64,000 nt of DNA from Rhizocola hellebori (GTDB taxonomy: Bacteria > Actinomycetota > Actinomycetes > Mycobacteriales > Micromonosporaceae). This document shows positions 7,428-16,340 of this stretch, piece after piece (position 1 is the stretch's first letter; each line of letters opens with the position of its first letter). The stretch covers positions 62,001 through 126,000 of the forward strand of contig NZ_BONY01000012.1 in NCBI RefSeq assembly GCF_016862955.1, read 5' to 3'. Position numbers and translations under genes: made by a program. Under the pieces are notes generated by a model that ran no database searches, was not told the origin of the DNA, and was given only the letters and a program-made list of their open reading frames with translations.

Positions 7428-7477
7428 GCCGGGTCTGCTTCCACGTTCCTCGCCGGAAGCGGCCCGGTGCATTTTTT
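7428..7477 (+). terminator. Intrinsic terminator after rpsI with possible alternative pairing
   Basis: GCCGGG and GCTTCC (7428-7442) pair with GGAAGC and CCCGGT (7455-7468); six T follow at 7472-7477. A second GCTTCC (7493-7498), just before the glmM start, could pair with the same GGAAGC, so the terminator and a structure near the glmM ribosome-binding site would be mutually exclusive. Confidence 0.7.
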
Positions 7478-7501
7478 GCACTCAATGGAAAGGCTTCCGC
7501 G

Positions 7502-8842
7502 ATGGGGCGTCTGTTCGGCACCGATGGGGTGCGCGGCCTGGCCAACGCCGACCTGAGCCCCGAGCTGGCGATGGCCATCGCGGTGGCCGCAGTGCGCACC
7601 CTGGTCGACGCCGACAGCAGCCATCAGCCGCTGGCCCTGGTGGGCCGGGACCCGCGGGCGAGCGGGGAGATGCTGGAGGCCGCGGTAGCGGCCGGGCTGT
7701 CCAGCGCGGGGGCCAACGTGGTGAGGGTGGGCGTGTTGCCCACGCCCGGCGTCGCGTTCCTGACCGCCGAGGTGCGCGCCGACCTGGGCGTGATGGTTTC
7801 GGCGAGCCACAACCCCATGCCCGACAACGGGGTCAAGCTCTTCGCGGCGGGCGGGCACAAGCTGCCCGACGACATCGAGGACGCCATCGAGAAGCGTCTA
7901 CACGAGACCTGGACCAGGCCGACCGGTTCGAAGATCGGCCGCATCCACGATCTGCTCGATGGTGCCGAGCACTACCAGAAGCACCTGTCCGCGGCCTTCC
8001 CGCAGCGCCTGGACGGCCTGAAGGTGGTTCTCGACTGCGCCAACGGGGCGGCCAGCGAGATCGGCCCCGAGGTCTTCCGGGAGGCCGGCGCGGAGGTCAT
8101 CGCCATCCACGCCGAGCCCGACGGGCTGAACATCAACGACAACTGTGGGGCGACCCACCTGGAGTCGGTGAAGGCTGCCGTCCTTGAGCACGGCGCCGAT
8201 CTCGGCGTGGCCGTGGACGGCGACGCAGACCGCTGTCTGGCCGTCGACGCGCTCGGGGTCGAGGTCGACGGCGATCAGCTGATGGCGATCCTGGCGCTGG
8301 CCATGCGCGAAGCGGGAACGCTGACCGACAACACGCTCGTCGCCACCGTGATGAGCAACCTCGGGCTGAAGATCGCCATGCGGGAAGCCGGCATCAACCT
8401 GGTGGAAGCCGCGGTCGGTGACCGCTACGTGCTGGAAGAGCTGCGCGCCCGCCAGCTCGCGCTGGGCGGTGAGCAGAGCGGCCACGTCATCATGCCGTCC
8501 TACGCCACCACCGGTGACGGATTGCTTGCCGGGCTTGCCGTGGTGGCCAGGATGGCGCAGACCGGGCAGAGCCTCGCCGATCTGGCGAGCGTGGTGAAGA
8601 GGTTGCCGCAGGTGCTCATCAACGTCCGGGTGGGCGACAAGACCGTGACCCGGGCGTCCGCGGTCGCCGACGCGGTGGCCGCCGCCGAGGCGCAATTGGG
8701 CGCTACCGGACGGGTGTTGCTGCGCCCCTCCGGGACCGAGCAACTCGTTCGGGTGATGGTCGAGGCCTCCTCCGCCGACATCGCCCAGAAGATCGCTGAA
8801 GGGCTGGCCGCCGAGGTGCGCTCAGCCAGCCCCGTCGCCTAA
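7502..8842 (+). CDS. glmM: Phosphoglucosamine mutase
   Basis: 446 residues. Converts glucosamine-6-phosphate to glucosamine-1-phosphate for UDP-GlcNAc, feeding peptidoglycan. Phosphoserine motif [14 protein letters not shown] with Ser102 as catalytic residue, metal loop DGDADRC in the middle, sugar-binding GGEQSGH, and phosphate-binding [12 protein letters not shown] near the C-terminus. Start ATG 7502 is preceded by GGAAAGG. Its substrate is made by GlmS, encoded 370 bp downstream. Confidence 0.97.
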   Translation: MGRLFGTDGVRGLANADLSPELAMAIAVAAVRTLVDADSSHQPLALVGRDPRASGEMLEAAVAAGLSSAGANVVRVGVLPTPGVAFLTAEVRADLGVMVSASHNPMPDNGVKLFAAGGHKLPDDIEDAIEKRLHETWTRPTGSKIGRIHDLLDGAEHYQKHLSAAFPQRLDGLKVVLDCANGAASEIGPEVFREAGAEVIAIHAEPDGLNINDNCGATHLESVKAAVLEHGADLGVAVDGDADRCLAVDALGVEVDGDQLMAILALAMREAGTLTDNTLVATVMSNLGLKIAMREAGINLVEAAVGDRYVLEELRARQLALGGEQSGHVIMPSYATTGDGLLAGLAVVARMAQTGQSLADLASVVKRLPQVLINVRVGDKTVTRASAVADAVAAAEAQLGATGRVLLRPSGTEQLVRVMVEASSADIAQKIAEGLAAEVRSASPVA

Positions 8843-8865
8843 CGGTCACTCACTATGGGTGCGTT

Positions 8866-9114
8866 CTAGTTTTTGGGCGCTGCGGTGGGGAAGTCGGTGG
8901 GAAAGTCTGTGGGGAGGTTGTCCACGATTTCGTTCACCTTGTCATTGGCCCACCAGGTGAAATAGGCGAAGGCACCGCCACAGACGACGCAGCCGAGCAG
9001 CAGCACGCCCAGGATGATGCCGATGATCGGGCCTGCCTTGCTCTTGACGACAGGCTGCTGGGGCGGCGGAACCGGCCCGCCGTATTGCGGGCTGGGAGGA
9101 GGGGGGTAACTCAT
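8866..9114 (-). CDS. Small proline-rich membrane protein
   Basis: 82 residues: a Pro/Tyr/Gly-rich cytoplasmic N-terminus (about 1-28), one hydrophobic segment (GPIIGIILGVLLLGCVVCGGAFAYF) and a short acidic tail with a PTDFPTDF repeat. I do not recognise a family; the shape is common among actinobacterial single-pass proteins. The ATG at 9114 is 7 nt after TAGGAT on the minus strand, suggesting a leaderless transcript. It is divergent from glmS and convergent with glmM. Confidence 0.6.
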   Translation of the reverse strand: MSYPPPPSPQYGGPVPPPQQPVVKSKAGPIIGIILGVLLLGCVVCGGAFAYFTWWANDKVNEIVDNLPTDFPTDFPTAAPKN

Positions 9115-9177
9115 GTCGCGCATCCTATGGGCGAGTGCAACCCCCAAGTGCGCAAAATCTCTGCGTAAAAGTTTGGC

Positions 9178-9206
9178 TTTCGCGCACGCCTCTTGCGCGA
9201 TATGGT
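9178..9206 (+). promoter_or_regulatory. glmS promoter with embedded dyad
   Basis: TATGGT (9201-9206) lies 6 nt before the glmS ATG, giving a leaderless start. A perfect dyad TCGCGCA (9180-9186) / TGCGCGA (9194-9200) fills the space directly upstream of the -10 box, where a repressor would block the promoter. The -35 region is weak (TTTCGC). Confidence 0.45.
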
Positions 9207-9212
9207 GCCTGC

Positions 9213-11063
9213 ATGTGTGGAATCGTTGGCTACGTGGGAGATCAGCCCGCGCTCCAGGTAGTGCTCGATGGGCTGCGGCGGCTCGAATATCGCGGATATG
9301 ACTCCGCCGGTGTCGCCATCCTGACCGAAGGTGAGCTGCGCCTGGCCAAGAAGGCAGGCAAGCTGACCAACCTGGAGAAGGCGCTGCAGGACGAGCCGGG
9401 CCGTTTCGACGGTGGCACCGGCATCGGGCACACGCGCTGGGCCACGCACGGTGGGCCCACCGACCGCAACGCCCACCCCCATGTGTCCAGCGACGGGCGC
9501 ATCGCCGTGATCCACAACGGCATCATCGAGAACTTCGCCAGGCTGCGCGCCACGCTCGAGGCCTCCGGCATCGAGTTCGCCAGCGACACCGACACCGAAT
9601 GTGTGGCACACCTGCTGGCTTTCGAATTCGCCGTCGTCGGCGACCTGGCCGAGGCCATGCGCCGCACCTGCATTCAGCTCGAAGGGGCCTTCACCCTGCT
9701 GGCCGTCGAGGCCGGGCAGCCCGGCCGGGTGGTCGGCGCCCGCCGCAACTCGCCGCTGGTCGTCGGCCGTGGGAAGGGCGAGAACTTCCTCGCCAGCGAC
9801 GTGAGCGCCTTCATCGCCCACACCCGCGACGCCATCGAGCTGGGCCAGGATCAGGTGGTCACGATAACGGCCGATGCCATTGAAATAACAGACTTTTCCG
9901 GGGTACCGGTAACAGGCCGCGACTTCCACGTCGACTGGGATCTGGCTGCCGCCGAAAAGGGCGGCTACCCGTGGTTCATGCTCAAGGAGATCGAGGAGCA
10001 GCCGCAGGCGGTCGCCGACACGTTGCGCGGACGCCTGGGCGACCAGGGCGAGATCCTGCTCGACGAGGTGCGCCTGACCGACCAGGACCTGCGCGACGTC
10101 GACAAGATCTTCATCGTGGCGTGTGGCACTGCCTATCACGCGGGGCTGGTGGCCAAGTACGCCATCGAGCACTGGACCCGGATCCCGTGTGAGGTCGAGC
10201 TGGCGAGCGAGTTCCGTTACCGCGACCCGGTTCTCGACCGCTCCACGCTGGTGGTGGCGATCTCCCAATCGGGCGAGACCATGGACACGCTGATGGCGCT
10301 GCGGCATGCCAAGGACCAGAAGGCGCGGGTGCTGGCGATCTGCAATACCAACGGCTCCACCATCCCGCGCGAGTCCGACGCGGTGCTCTATACGCACGGC
10401 GGTCCGGAAATCGCGGTCGCGTCGACCAAGGCGTTTCTCACCCAGGTGGCGGCGTGCTTCCTGGTCGGGCTGCATCTGGCGCAGGTGCGTGGGGTGAAGT
10501 TCGCCGACGAGGTGGGCGCCATCGTCGACCAGCTGCAGGCCATGCCCGGGCTGATCAAGCGGGTTTTGTCCACCATGGACGGAGTGCGCGAGCTGGGGCG
10601 TTCCCTTGCGTCGCAAAGCACTTTCATCTTTTTGGGGCGGCACGTGGGGTACCCGATAGCCCTGGAAGGCGCGCTCAAGCTCAAGGAGCTGGCCTACGTG
10701 CACGCCGAAGGCTTCGCGGCCGGCGAGCTGAAACACGGCCCGATCGCGCTCATCAGCGAGGGCACGCCGGTGGTGGCGGTGGTTCCGTCTCCGGCCGGGC
10801 GCGGCTTCCTGCACGACAAGGTAGTCAGCAACATCCAGGAGGTGCGGGCGCGCGGCGCGATGACCATCGTGATCGCGGAGGAGGGAGACGAGGCGGTCGT
10901 GCCCTACGCCGATCACCTCATCCGGGTGCCGCGCACACCGACGCTGCTCGCGCCGCTGGTCACCACGGTGCCGCTGCAGGTGCTGGCGGCGTCCATTGCG
11001 GACGCCCGCGGCCACGACGTCGACCAGCCCCGCAACCTCGCCAAGTCGGTCACGGTCGAGTAG
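9213..11063 (+). CDS. glmS: Glutamine-fructose-6-phosphate aminotransferase (isomerizing)
   Basis: 616 residues. Makes glucosamine-6-phosphate from fructose-6-phosphate and glutamine, the first step of amino-sugar synthesis. It starts MCGIVGYVG, with Cys2 as the N-terminal nucleophile of the glutaminase domain once Met is removed, followed by GIGHTRWATHG and HNGIIENF. The C-terminal half has two SIS sugar-isomerase domains (ISQSGETMDTLMAL; LKELAYVHAEGF; C-terminal DQPRNLAKSVTVE). ATG 9213 is fixed by the invariant MCG. No glmS ribozyme can fit, because only 98 bp separate it from the divergent gene. Confidence 0.97.
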   Translation: MCGIVGYVGDQPALQVVLDGLRRLEYRGYDSAGVAILTEGELRLAKKAGKLTNLEKALQDEPGRFDGGTGIGHTRWATHGGPTDRNAHPHVSSDGRIAVIHNGIIENFARLRATLEASGIEFASDTDTECVAHLLAFEFAVVGDLAEAMRRTCIQLEGAFTLLAVEAGQPGRVVGARRNSPLVVGRGKGENFLASDVSAFIAHTRDAIELGQDQVVTITADAIEITDFSGVPVTGRDFHVDWDLAAAEKGGYPWFMLKEIEEQPQAVADTLRGRLGDQGEILLDEVRLTDQDLRDVDKIFIVACGTAYHAGLVAKYAIEHWTRIPCEVELASEFRYRDPVLDRSTLVVAISQSGETMDTLMALRHAKDQKARVLAICNTNGSTIPRESDAVLYTHGGPEIAVASTKAFLTQVAACFLVGLHLAQVRGVKFADEVGAIVDQLQAMPGLIKRVLSTMDGVRELGRSLASQSTFIFLGRHVGYPIALEGALKLKELAYVHAEGFAAGELKHGPIALISEGTPVVAVVPSPAGRGFLHDKVVSNIQEVRARGAMTIVIAEEGDEAVVPYADHLIRVPRTPTLLAPLVTTVPLQVLAASIADARGHDVDQPRNLAKSVTVE

Positions 11064-11165
11064 GCCGGTAATTCTGGCTCCTGCTAAAGCAAGCTGCGGC
11101 GTGTCGGGAACGGCTCCGTGTGTCGTGCTGGGTCACGTCGGATCTCGACGCATAGGATGACGCAC

Positions 11166-11393
11166 ATGCCAACGCTGAATATCACGCTGTCGTTGCCGCA
11201 ACACGAGATTGACAGCATTCGGGAGGCAGCCGGCTCGGAGTCCCTCGCCGCCATGACTGCGCAGGCCTTGCGCAGGGAGCTGCGAGCCCGCAGCGCTGCA
11301 GCCTATTCGGCGTGGAATGAGGCGTTGCCCGAGGAGGTCAAGGCAGACCTCGACGCATGGGATGCCGCCCCGATGCCGGGGTGGGAGGCTTGA
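11166..11393 (+). CDS. Ribbon-helix-helix-like antitoxin (second TA pair)
   Basis: 75-residue antitoxin. The N-terminal strand and helices ([20 protein letters not shown], then [18 protein letters not shown]) resemble ribbon-helix-helix DNA-binding antitoxins. The acidic, Trp-containing tail ([14 protein letters not shown]) would bind the toxin. ATG 11166 is 7 nt after TAGGAT, a leaderless start. The toxin frame overlaps the 3' end. This pair sits between the housekeeping genes glmS and acpS. Confidence 0.65.
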   Translation: MPTLNITLSLPQHEIDSIREAAGSESLAAMTAQALRRELRARSAAAYSAWNEALPEEVKADLDAWDAAPMPGWEA

Positions 11394-11695
11394 GGCGCGG
11401 CGACGTCCACGAATATGCGATCGGCTCAAGAGTCGTTCGCGCGGTCATCGTCTCGGCCGGTCAATATGCTCCCGGCCGCATAGCCATGGCGCCCGTCGCC
11501 GAGGTCGACCCCAAAGGCAAAGCGTTCGGGCTGGCCGTGCCGACCGGCGCCGCCGATCCGCTGCTCGGCAGCGTGGATGTCGGCCGGATTCGCCCGGCCG
11601 ACCCCGAGCTGATCAGAGCCCGGGTAGGCACCATGTCCGCGGTCACCATGGGCCGGATTTCGGCTGCCCTCAAAGATTTTCTGGATCTGGACTGA
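11381..11695 (+). CDS. MazF/PemK-like toxin (second TA pair)
   Basis: About 104 residues. The opening [24 protein letters not shown] has the (R)RGDV...R.V.VVS pattern of MazF-like toxins. The later [31 protein letters not shown] corresponds to the C-terminal helix region. The start is uncertain: GTG 11381 or TTG 11390 (which would make a TTGA overlap with the antitoxin stop). Activity is inferred from fold-like motifs and the antitoxin partner. It is only distantly similar to the toxin at 3495. Confidence 0.6.
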   Translation: MGGLRRGDVHEYAIGSRVVRAVIVSAGQYAPGRIAMAPVAEVDPKGKAFGLAVPTGAADPLLGSVDVGRIRPADPELIRARVGTMSAVTMGRISAALKDFLDLD

Positions 11696-11808
11696 AACAT
11701 TGGCGCGTGCGAAGCAACGCGCGGCAGCGCCGCTCGAGAGCCGGCGCGGTGCTGCGGGCGTGCGAGTGTCGACCACCGGCGGTGGGCGCAGGGGTTATCG
11801 TCAGCGGC

Positions 11809-12183
11809 GTGATTGTGTCGGTGGGCAACGATGTCGTCCTGGTGGAACGCTTTGATGCGGCGCTCAAGCGGACCCCGTTGCTGGCGGAGCGGCTGTTCAC
11901 GGACGCCGAGCGGCGTACCGCGTCGGGGCATCCGCGTGCGGCCGACTCGCTGGCGGCTCGCTTCGCGGCGAAGGAGGCGGTCGCCAAGGCGCTTGGGGCA
12001 CCACCCGGCCTGCAATGGCACGATTGCGAAATCGTGGTCGATCCCGATGGCAGGCCATGGCTGACCATCACCGGCACCGTCGCCGCGGCCGCCGCCGAGC
12101 GCGGCATCGAACGATGGCATCTGTCGCTTTCCCACGACGGCGGGATAGCCTCTGCCGTGGTCATCGCGGAGGCTGGTCTGTGA
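11809..12183 (+). CDS. acpS: Holo-[acyl-carrier-protein] synthase
   Basis: 124 residues, normal AcpS length. Transfers phosphopantetheine from CoA to ACP. Motifs: [11 protein letters not shown] near the N-terminus (the Asp binds Mg2+), [13 protein letters not shown], and [17 protein letters not shown] at the end. GTG 11809 lies 7 nt after TATCGT and lacks a ribosome-binding site, so a leaderless start. The frame stays open upstream but without family sequence. Conserved position before nnr. Confidence 0.93.
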   Translation: MIVSVGNDVVLVERFDAALKRTPLLAERLFTDAERRTASGHPRAADSLAARFAAKEAVAKALGAPPGLQWHDCEIVVDPDGRPWLTITGTVAAAAAERGIERWHLSLSHDGGIASAVVIAEAGL

Positions 12184-12225
12184 TCGGGGCCTGGCTAGCG
12201 TGAGCGGGCGCGGGGAGGGCATGGC

Positions 12226-13647
12226 ATGAGGGCTGTTTATCGAGTCGCCGAGGTGCGAAGCGCCGAGGAGAGGCTGATGCGCGAGCTGCCGCCGGGCACG
12301 CTCATGCAGCGGGCCGCGTTCGGGCTGGCCCGTCGTTGTGCGCTGACGCTTTCGCCCGTCTACGGGTCGCGCGTTCTGCTGCTTGTGGGCTCGGGCAACA
12401 ACGGCGGTGACACGCTGTATGCCGGGGCGTTGCTGGCTCGCCGGGGCGCGGTCGTCAATGCCGTGCTGGTGGGAAGCAAGGTGCACCTGGAAGGGCTGAC
12501 CGCCTTCCGCTCGGCCGGAGGGCTCGTCGTGCAAGAGGTGCCCGAGCAGGCCGACCTGGTGGTCGACGGGCTCGTGGGGATAGGCGCCAGCGGGCCACTC
12601 GGCGCCGCGGCGGCCTCACTGATCCAGCAGCTGCCCGAGGCGCCGGTGATCGCGGTCGATGTGCCATCCGGCGTGGAGGTCGACACCGGCGATGTGCCGG
12701 GCGCCGCACTGCGCGCGGACGTGACTGTCGCCTTCGGCTGTCTGAAGCCCGCGCACGTGATCGGGGCGGCCGTGCCCTACGCCGGGCAGGTGGAGCTGGT
12801 CGACATCGGGCTCGAGCCCTACCTCGCCGGCGGTCCCGCGCTGATGGTGGCCGACGCGCCCGACATCGCGGGGTGGTGGCCCAAACCCGGCCCGGAGTCG
12901 GACAAATACTCGCGCGGGGTGGTCGGGCTGGCCACCGGTTCCGACGCCTACCCGGGGGCGGCTCTGCTGTCCGTGTCGGGTGCGGTGGCCGGGCCGGCCG
13001 GGCTGATCCGCTACGCGGGAAGCGCGTATCCGCTTGTGGCCGAGAGGTTTCCGAGCTCGGTAGTGACGTTGCGGGTGGCCGACGCCTTGCGCGTGCAGGC
13101 TTGGGTTTGCGGATGCGGGCTGGGCACCGGCATGGAAGCACAGGCCGAATTGCGTTCCGTGCTGGCTTCTCCGGTACCAGTCATAATCGATGCCGATGCG
13201 ATAACGATGCTTGTCGACGGAACGATGTCGCACGCGCTGCGCGGTCGGGACGCCCCCACGATTCTCACCCCGCACGACCGCGAATACACCAGGCTGGCGG
13301 GCGAGACCCCCGGCCCGGACAGGGTCGCAGCCGCCCTGAAACTGGCCGCCTGGACCAAATCGGTGGTAGTCCTCAAAGGACACCGCACGGTTGTCGCCGC
13401 ACCCAACGGCGAAGCCTGGGTGAACCCGACCGGATCACCGGCGCTGGCCACCGGCGGCACAGGCGATGTGCTTGCGGGGCTTATGGGTTCGCTGCTGGCC
13501 GCTGGCGTCCCTCCGGTGCGGGCTGCGGTCATGGCCACCTACGTGCACGGTCAAGCCGGACGCGAGGCGGCCCGGCAAGGCCCGGTCACCGCTGTCGAGG
13601 TGGCCGCCGCCCTGCGCCCCGTGATCGCGGACATACAGCACGCTTGA
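12226..13647 (+). CDS. nnr: Bifunctional NAD(P)H-hydrate epimerase / ADP-dependent dehydratase
   Basis: 473 residues. Repairs hydrated NAD(P)H: the N-terminal YjeF_N domain epimerises NAD(P)HX (phosphate-loop GSGNNGGDTLYAG, about 56-68; VDGLVGIGASG; DVPSGVEVDTG). The C-terminal ribokinase-like domain dehydrates it with ADP (LTPHDREYTRLAG; GTGDVLAGLMGSLLAAG around 410). It follows acpS by 42 nt, the usual actinobacterial order. Most genomes continue to alr here, but this one has an island instead. Confidence 0.95.
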   Translation: MRAVYRVAEVRSAEERLMRELPPGTLMQRAAFGLARRCALTLSPVYGSRVLLLVGSGNNGGDTLYAGALLARRGAVVNAVLVGSKVHLEGLTAFRSAGGLVVQEVPEQADLVVDGLVGIGASGPLGAAAASLIQQLPEAPVIAVDVPSGVEVDTGDVPGAALRADVTVAFGCLKPAHVIGAAVPYAGQVELVDIGLEPYLAGGPALMVADAPDIAGWWPKPGPESDKYSRGVVGLATGSDAYPGAALLSVSGAVAGPAGLIRYAGSAYPLVAERFPSSVVTLRVADALRVQAWVCGCGLGTGMEAQAELRSVLASPVPVIIDADAITMLVDGTMSHALRGRDAPTILTPHDREYTRLAGETPGPDRVAAALKLAAWTKSVVVLKGHRTVVAAPNGEAWVNPTGSPALATGGTGDVLAGLMGSLLAAGVPPVRAAVMATYVHGQAGREAARQGPVTAVEVAAALRPVIADIQHA

Positions 13648-13707
13648 GCCCGGCCGCTGTCGTAGGCCGCCGCTACAGTTGGGCGTCGCTGGGGGATGGA
13701 GCGCTCA

Positions 13708-15054
13708 ATGGGGAAGAACAGCCGGGAACGCCATAGGGCCAAGCAGAAAGCTGCCGCCCACGCCAAACGTCGCTCCCACTCGGCGGGTGCCCCCATCGTC
13801 GGCCCAGCCGATATCCCGGCTCAGCACCAGCCCCTAGCGGAGATCATTTCCGATGCTCTCCGCGCCCGGCAGCGGCGGCATGCCGCCGATCTGAAGCGTT
13901 GCCGCACTTTGCTGACCGACGGTCCGGGCGGCGCGGTCGGCGTCCAGACCGTGAACCGCACCCTGTTCACGGCGCTGCTGCGAGAGGTGCGCCAGGCTTG
14001 GGAGCGTGGCTGGCAGCCGGCCGAGCTGGTGCGGATGGCCCGCCGCGAGCACACCGCCCGCCATGCCAGGCAGATGGTCGATGCCATCGCGGCCCAGATG
14101 CGCGTCTATGCCAAGGCCACCGTGGAGCCGCGCTGGCAGGCGCAGCTGGCAGCCCTTGACGCCCAGGTCTGGTGGGACCACGACGACCACTACGTAGACG
14201 TCTGGGGTGAGCAGGAGAAGCTCGACCGTGCCGCGGCCATCGACCATCTGCTCGACCTGATGCACCTGCTGAAGAGCCTGCCGCCGATCGAGCCAACGGG
14301 GCCTATGCCTGGAGGCGCACAGCAGATCTGGCAGGCGAGCCCGAGCCGAGACACCGATGTCGATCAGCGGATGCTCGACCGGGTGCGCGCGTTGCTTGCC
14401 AAGGCCGAGTCCACGGACTTCCCGGAGGAGGCGGAGACGTACACGGCCAAGGCGCAACAACTGATGGCGCGCTACAGCATCGACCATGCTCTGCTTGCCG
14501 CCGGGTCGGGCGGAAAGGACAAGCCGATCACTCGGCGCATCGGCATCGACAATCCTTACGAGGCACCAAAAACGTTGCTGCTGCAGGTGGTCGCCGAGGC
14601 GAACAGGTGCCGCGCCGTGTGGATGAAGCGATTCGGCCTGACGACCGTCGTCGGTTTCCCGGCCGACCTCGACTCGACGGAGCTGCTGTTCACGTCCCTG
14701 CTTGTCCAGGCCACCAGGGCGATGACCGCCCTCAATCCCAGGCCCGACCGATATGGGCGCAACAACACCCGCTCATTCCGCCAGTCGTTCCTCACCGCCT
14801 ACGCCTCGCGGATCGGGGAAAGGCTCAACAGCACCACCGAAGAGGTAGACCGCGAGATGGCGGCTTCCGCCGGCGGCGCCAACCTGCTACCCGTGCTGGC
14901 GGCCCGAAGCGAAGCGGTAGAAAATGTCTTCGCCGCCCAGTTCCCCGAGCTGACCAGCTTCGAGACGCCGATCAGCAACCGCGAGGGCTGGGCATCCGGC
15001 CGCGCCGCCGCCGACCGCGCCACCCTGCAAGGCAAGCAAGCGGTCGCCCGCTGA
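13708..15054 (+). CDS. DUF2786 domain protein
   Basis: 448 residues, function unknown. A very basic N-terminus (GKNSRERHRAKQKAAAHAKRR) could contact nucleic acid. A helical middle follows. A DUF2786 domain spans about residues 216-260 (DQRMLDRVRALLAKAESTDF, then EEAETYTAKAQQLMARY), continuing into the region that accompanies DUF2786 in phage and actinobacterial proteins. ATG 13708 is chosen because GGAG lies 6 nt upstream; an ATG at 13696 is also in frame. It is the first gene of the accessory stretch between nnr and tsaE. Confidence 0.7.
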   Translation: MGKNSRERHRAKQKAAAHAKRRSHSAGAPIVGPADIPAQHQPLAEIISDALRARQRRHAADLKRCRTLLTDGPGGAVGVQTVNRTLFTALLREVRQAWERGWQPAELVRMARREHTARHARQMVDAIAAQMRVYAKATVEPRWQAQLAALDAQVWWDHDDHYVDVWGEQEKLDRAAAIDHLLDLMHLLKSLPPIEPTGPMPGGAQQIWQASPSRDTDVDQRMLDRVRALLAKAESTDFPEEAETYTAKAQQLMARYSIDHALLAAGSGGKDKPITRRIGIDNPYEAPKTLLLQVVAEANRCRAVWMKRFGLTTVVGFPADLDSTELLFTSLLVQATRAMTALNPRPDRYGRNNTRSFRQSFLTAYASRIGERLNSTTEEVDREMAASAGGANLLPVLAARSEAVENVFAAQFPELTSFETPISNREGWASGRAAADRATLQGKQAVAR

Positions 15055-15109
15055 TAGGACATGGAAATGGATAAGCGGGGGCTATCCGTCCGGCTTCGCT
15101 TCGGCTTGT

Positions 15110-15763
15110 ATGTGCTGTATGCCGGGACTCGACTACTCGCTGTTGTTTGAAGCAACCACTGCGATCGCCACTTTGGCGGTGCCCATCATCGTGGCGATCA
15201 TGGCTCATCGCTTCAGCAATCGCCTTAAAGCATGGGAAGCGAGCCAGTGGCGAAATCAGGAACTAATCAAGGCCAGACTTGAGTACTACCGGCAATTGGT
15301 ACCCAAACTCAACGATCTGATGTGCTACTTGACCTTCATCGGCAGCTGGAAGGAATTCACCCCGCCGGCAATGGTTGGTTCGAAGCGGGAGCTTGACCGA
15401 GAATTCTTCTGTGCCGCACCGCTTTTCGATGATGATGTTTATGAGGCTTACAACCAGTTCATGAGCCAATGCTTTGTCACGCACGGCGGTTGGGGTACGG
15501 ATGCCCAGCTAAGGACGAGCTACCGCGGCAGAAGATCGGTGGCCAGTCAATGGAATCCGGCATGGGAAGGGCTATTTGCCTACCAAGCCGACCAAACGAT
15601 CCCCAAGGGGGAACTGGAAAAGACCCTCGCCCGCTATAACGCGTTGATCGCCGCGTTCGCGCGGAACATCGATCTGTCCAATACGCACGATCGTTATGTG
15701 GGCGCCAACATACTCTTCGAGCCCGTCATTGACGCGGAGCGGACCTCTCCGCCGGGGAAGTGA
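15110..15763 (+). CDS. Membrane-anchored protein of unknown function
   Basis: 217 residues. One N-terminal hydrophobic segment (about 14-32, ATTAIATLAVPIIVAIMAH) is followed by a soluble helical domain rich in aromatic residues, beginning with an amphipathic helix (AWEASQWRNQELIKARLEYYRQL). No family recognised; the shape resembles single-pass island proteins that precede a coiled helix. Start at ATG 15110 or 15119. Lower GC than the core genes around it. Confidence 0.6.
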   Translation: MCCMPGLDYSLLFEATTAIATLAVPIIVAIMAHRFSNRLKAWEASQWRNQELIKARLEYYRQLVPKLNDLMCYLTFIGSWKEFTPPAMVGSKRELDREFFCAAPLFDDDVYEAYNQFMSQCFVTHGGWGTDAQLRTSYRGRRSVASQWNPAWEGLFAYQADQTIPKGELEKTLARYNALIAAFARNIDLSNTHDRYVGANILFEPVIDAERTSPPGK

Positions 15764-15778
15764 CAGTGCTGTCGCGCC

Positions 15779-16321
15779 TCAGATCGTGGCGAGGTCGATC
15801 GTTGCCGGGAACGGCACAGTCATATTGACCACTCCGCTGAAGATCTCGGTGTCTCGGTAGGCGTCGCTGGCCATATCGAGAGAGTAGGTATAGATGATCG
15901 GCACGTCGGTCATCGCCTGCTCGACTCTCCAATAGAATTGAATCCCTGCCTGGGCGTACTGATCCAACTTAATCTCGCGGTCAGTGGTCTCCGAGCCGGG
16001 CGAGATGACTTCGATGACCATAAGTACGTGCTCTGGGCGTGTCGGTGAAATGTCGATCGTCTCTGCTCGGTAGATGAAGACATCTGGTCGCCGGTCACAC
16101 AATGGGTCATCCTGGAGCCTTAGGACGCACCCGATAGCGGCGTACCACTGGTTCCCGGCTGCCGCCTCCAGCGCGTTCGCGAGCAATCGTGCTATTCGCC
16201 GGTGTCGCTGGGGGGCGCCGTGACTTAGGGCCGTCATCGCGTCCACGATATCTCGAACGCGAGCCATAGGGGCGTCGCCCTTAGGCAGCACGACAAGGTC
16301 GCACATACGTCGCACGGCCAT
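15779..16321 (-). CDS. Uma2-family protein (PD-(D/E)XK nuclease fold)
   Basis: 180 residues of the Uma2/DUF820 family. Signature: RRPDVFIY, then VLMVIEVISPGSETTDREIK with the spaced Asp, Glu and Lys of a restriction-like nuclease active site, then LDQYAQAGIQFYWRVEQ. Uma2 genes are numerous in actinomycetes and cyanobacteria and often accompany mobile or accessory DNA; the physiological role is unknown. It converges with the membrane-anchored protein gene and is divergent from the broken regulator, with 19 nt between starts. Confidence 0.8.
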   Translation of the reverse strand: MAVRRMCDLVVLPKGDAPMARVRDIVDAMTALSHGAPQRHRRIARLLANALEAAAGNQWYAAIGCVLRLQDDPLCDRRPDVFIYRAETIDISPTRPEHVLMVIEVISPGSETTDREIKLDQYAQAGIQFYWRVEQAMTDVPIIYTYSLDMASDAYRDTEIFSGVVNMTVPFPATIDLATI

Positions 16322-16340
16322 TGCCAGATCTGCCCCTGAT

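Noticed and set aside
9115-9212. glmS ribozyme/riboswitch
   Set aside because: Only 98 bp between divergent genes and the -10 box is 6 nt from the start, leaving no leader for a ribozyme.
15055-15109. GGAT...ATCC and GCTTCG repeats after the DUF2786 gene as terminator
   Set aside because: Stems are short and need a bulge; not convincing.
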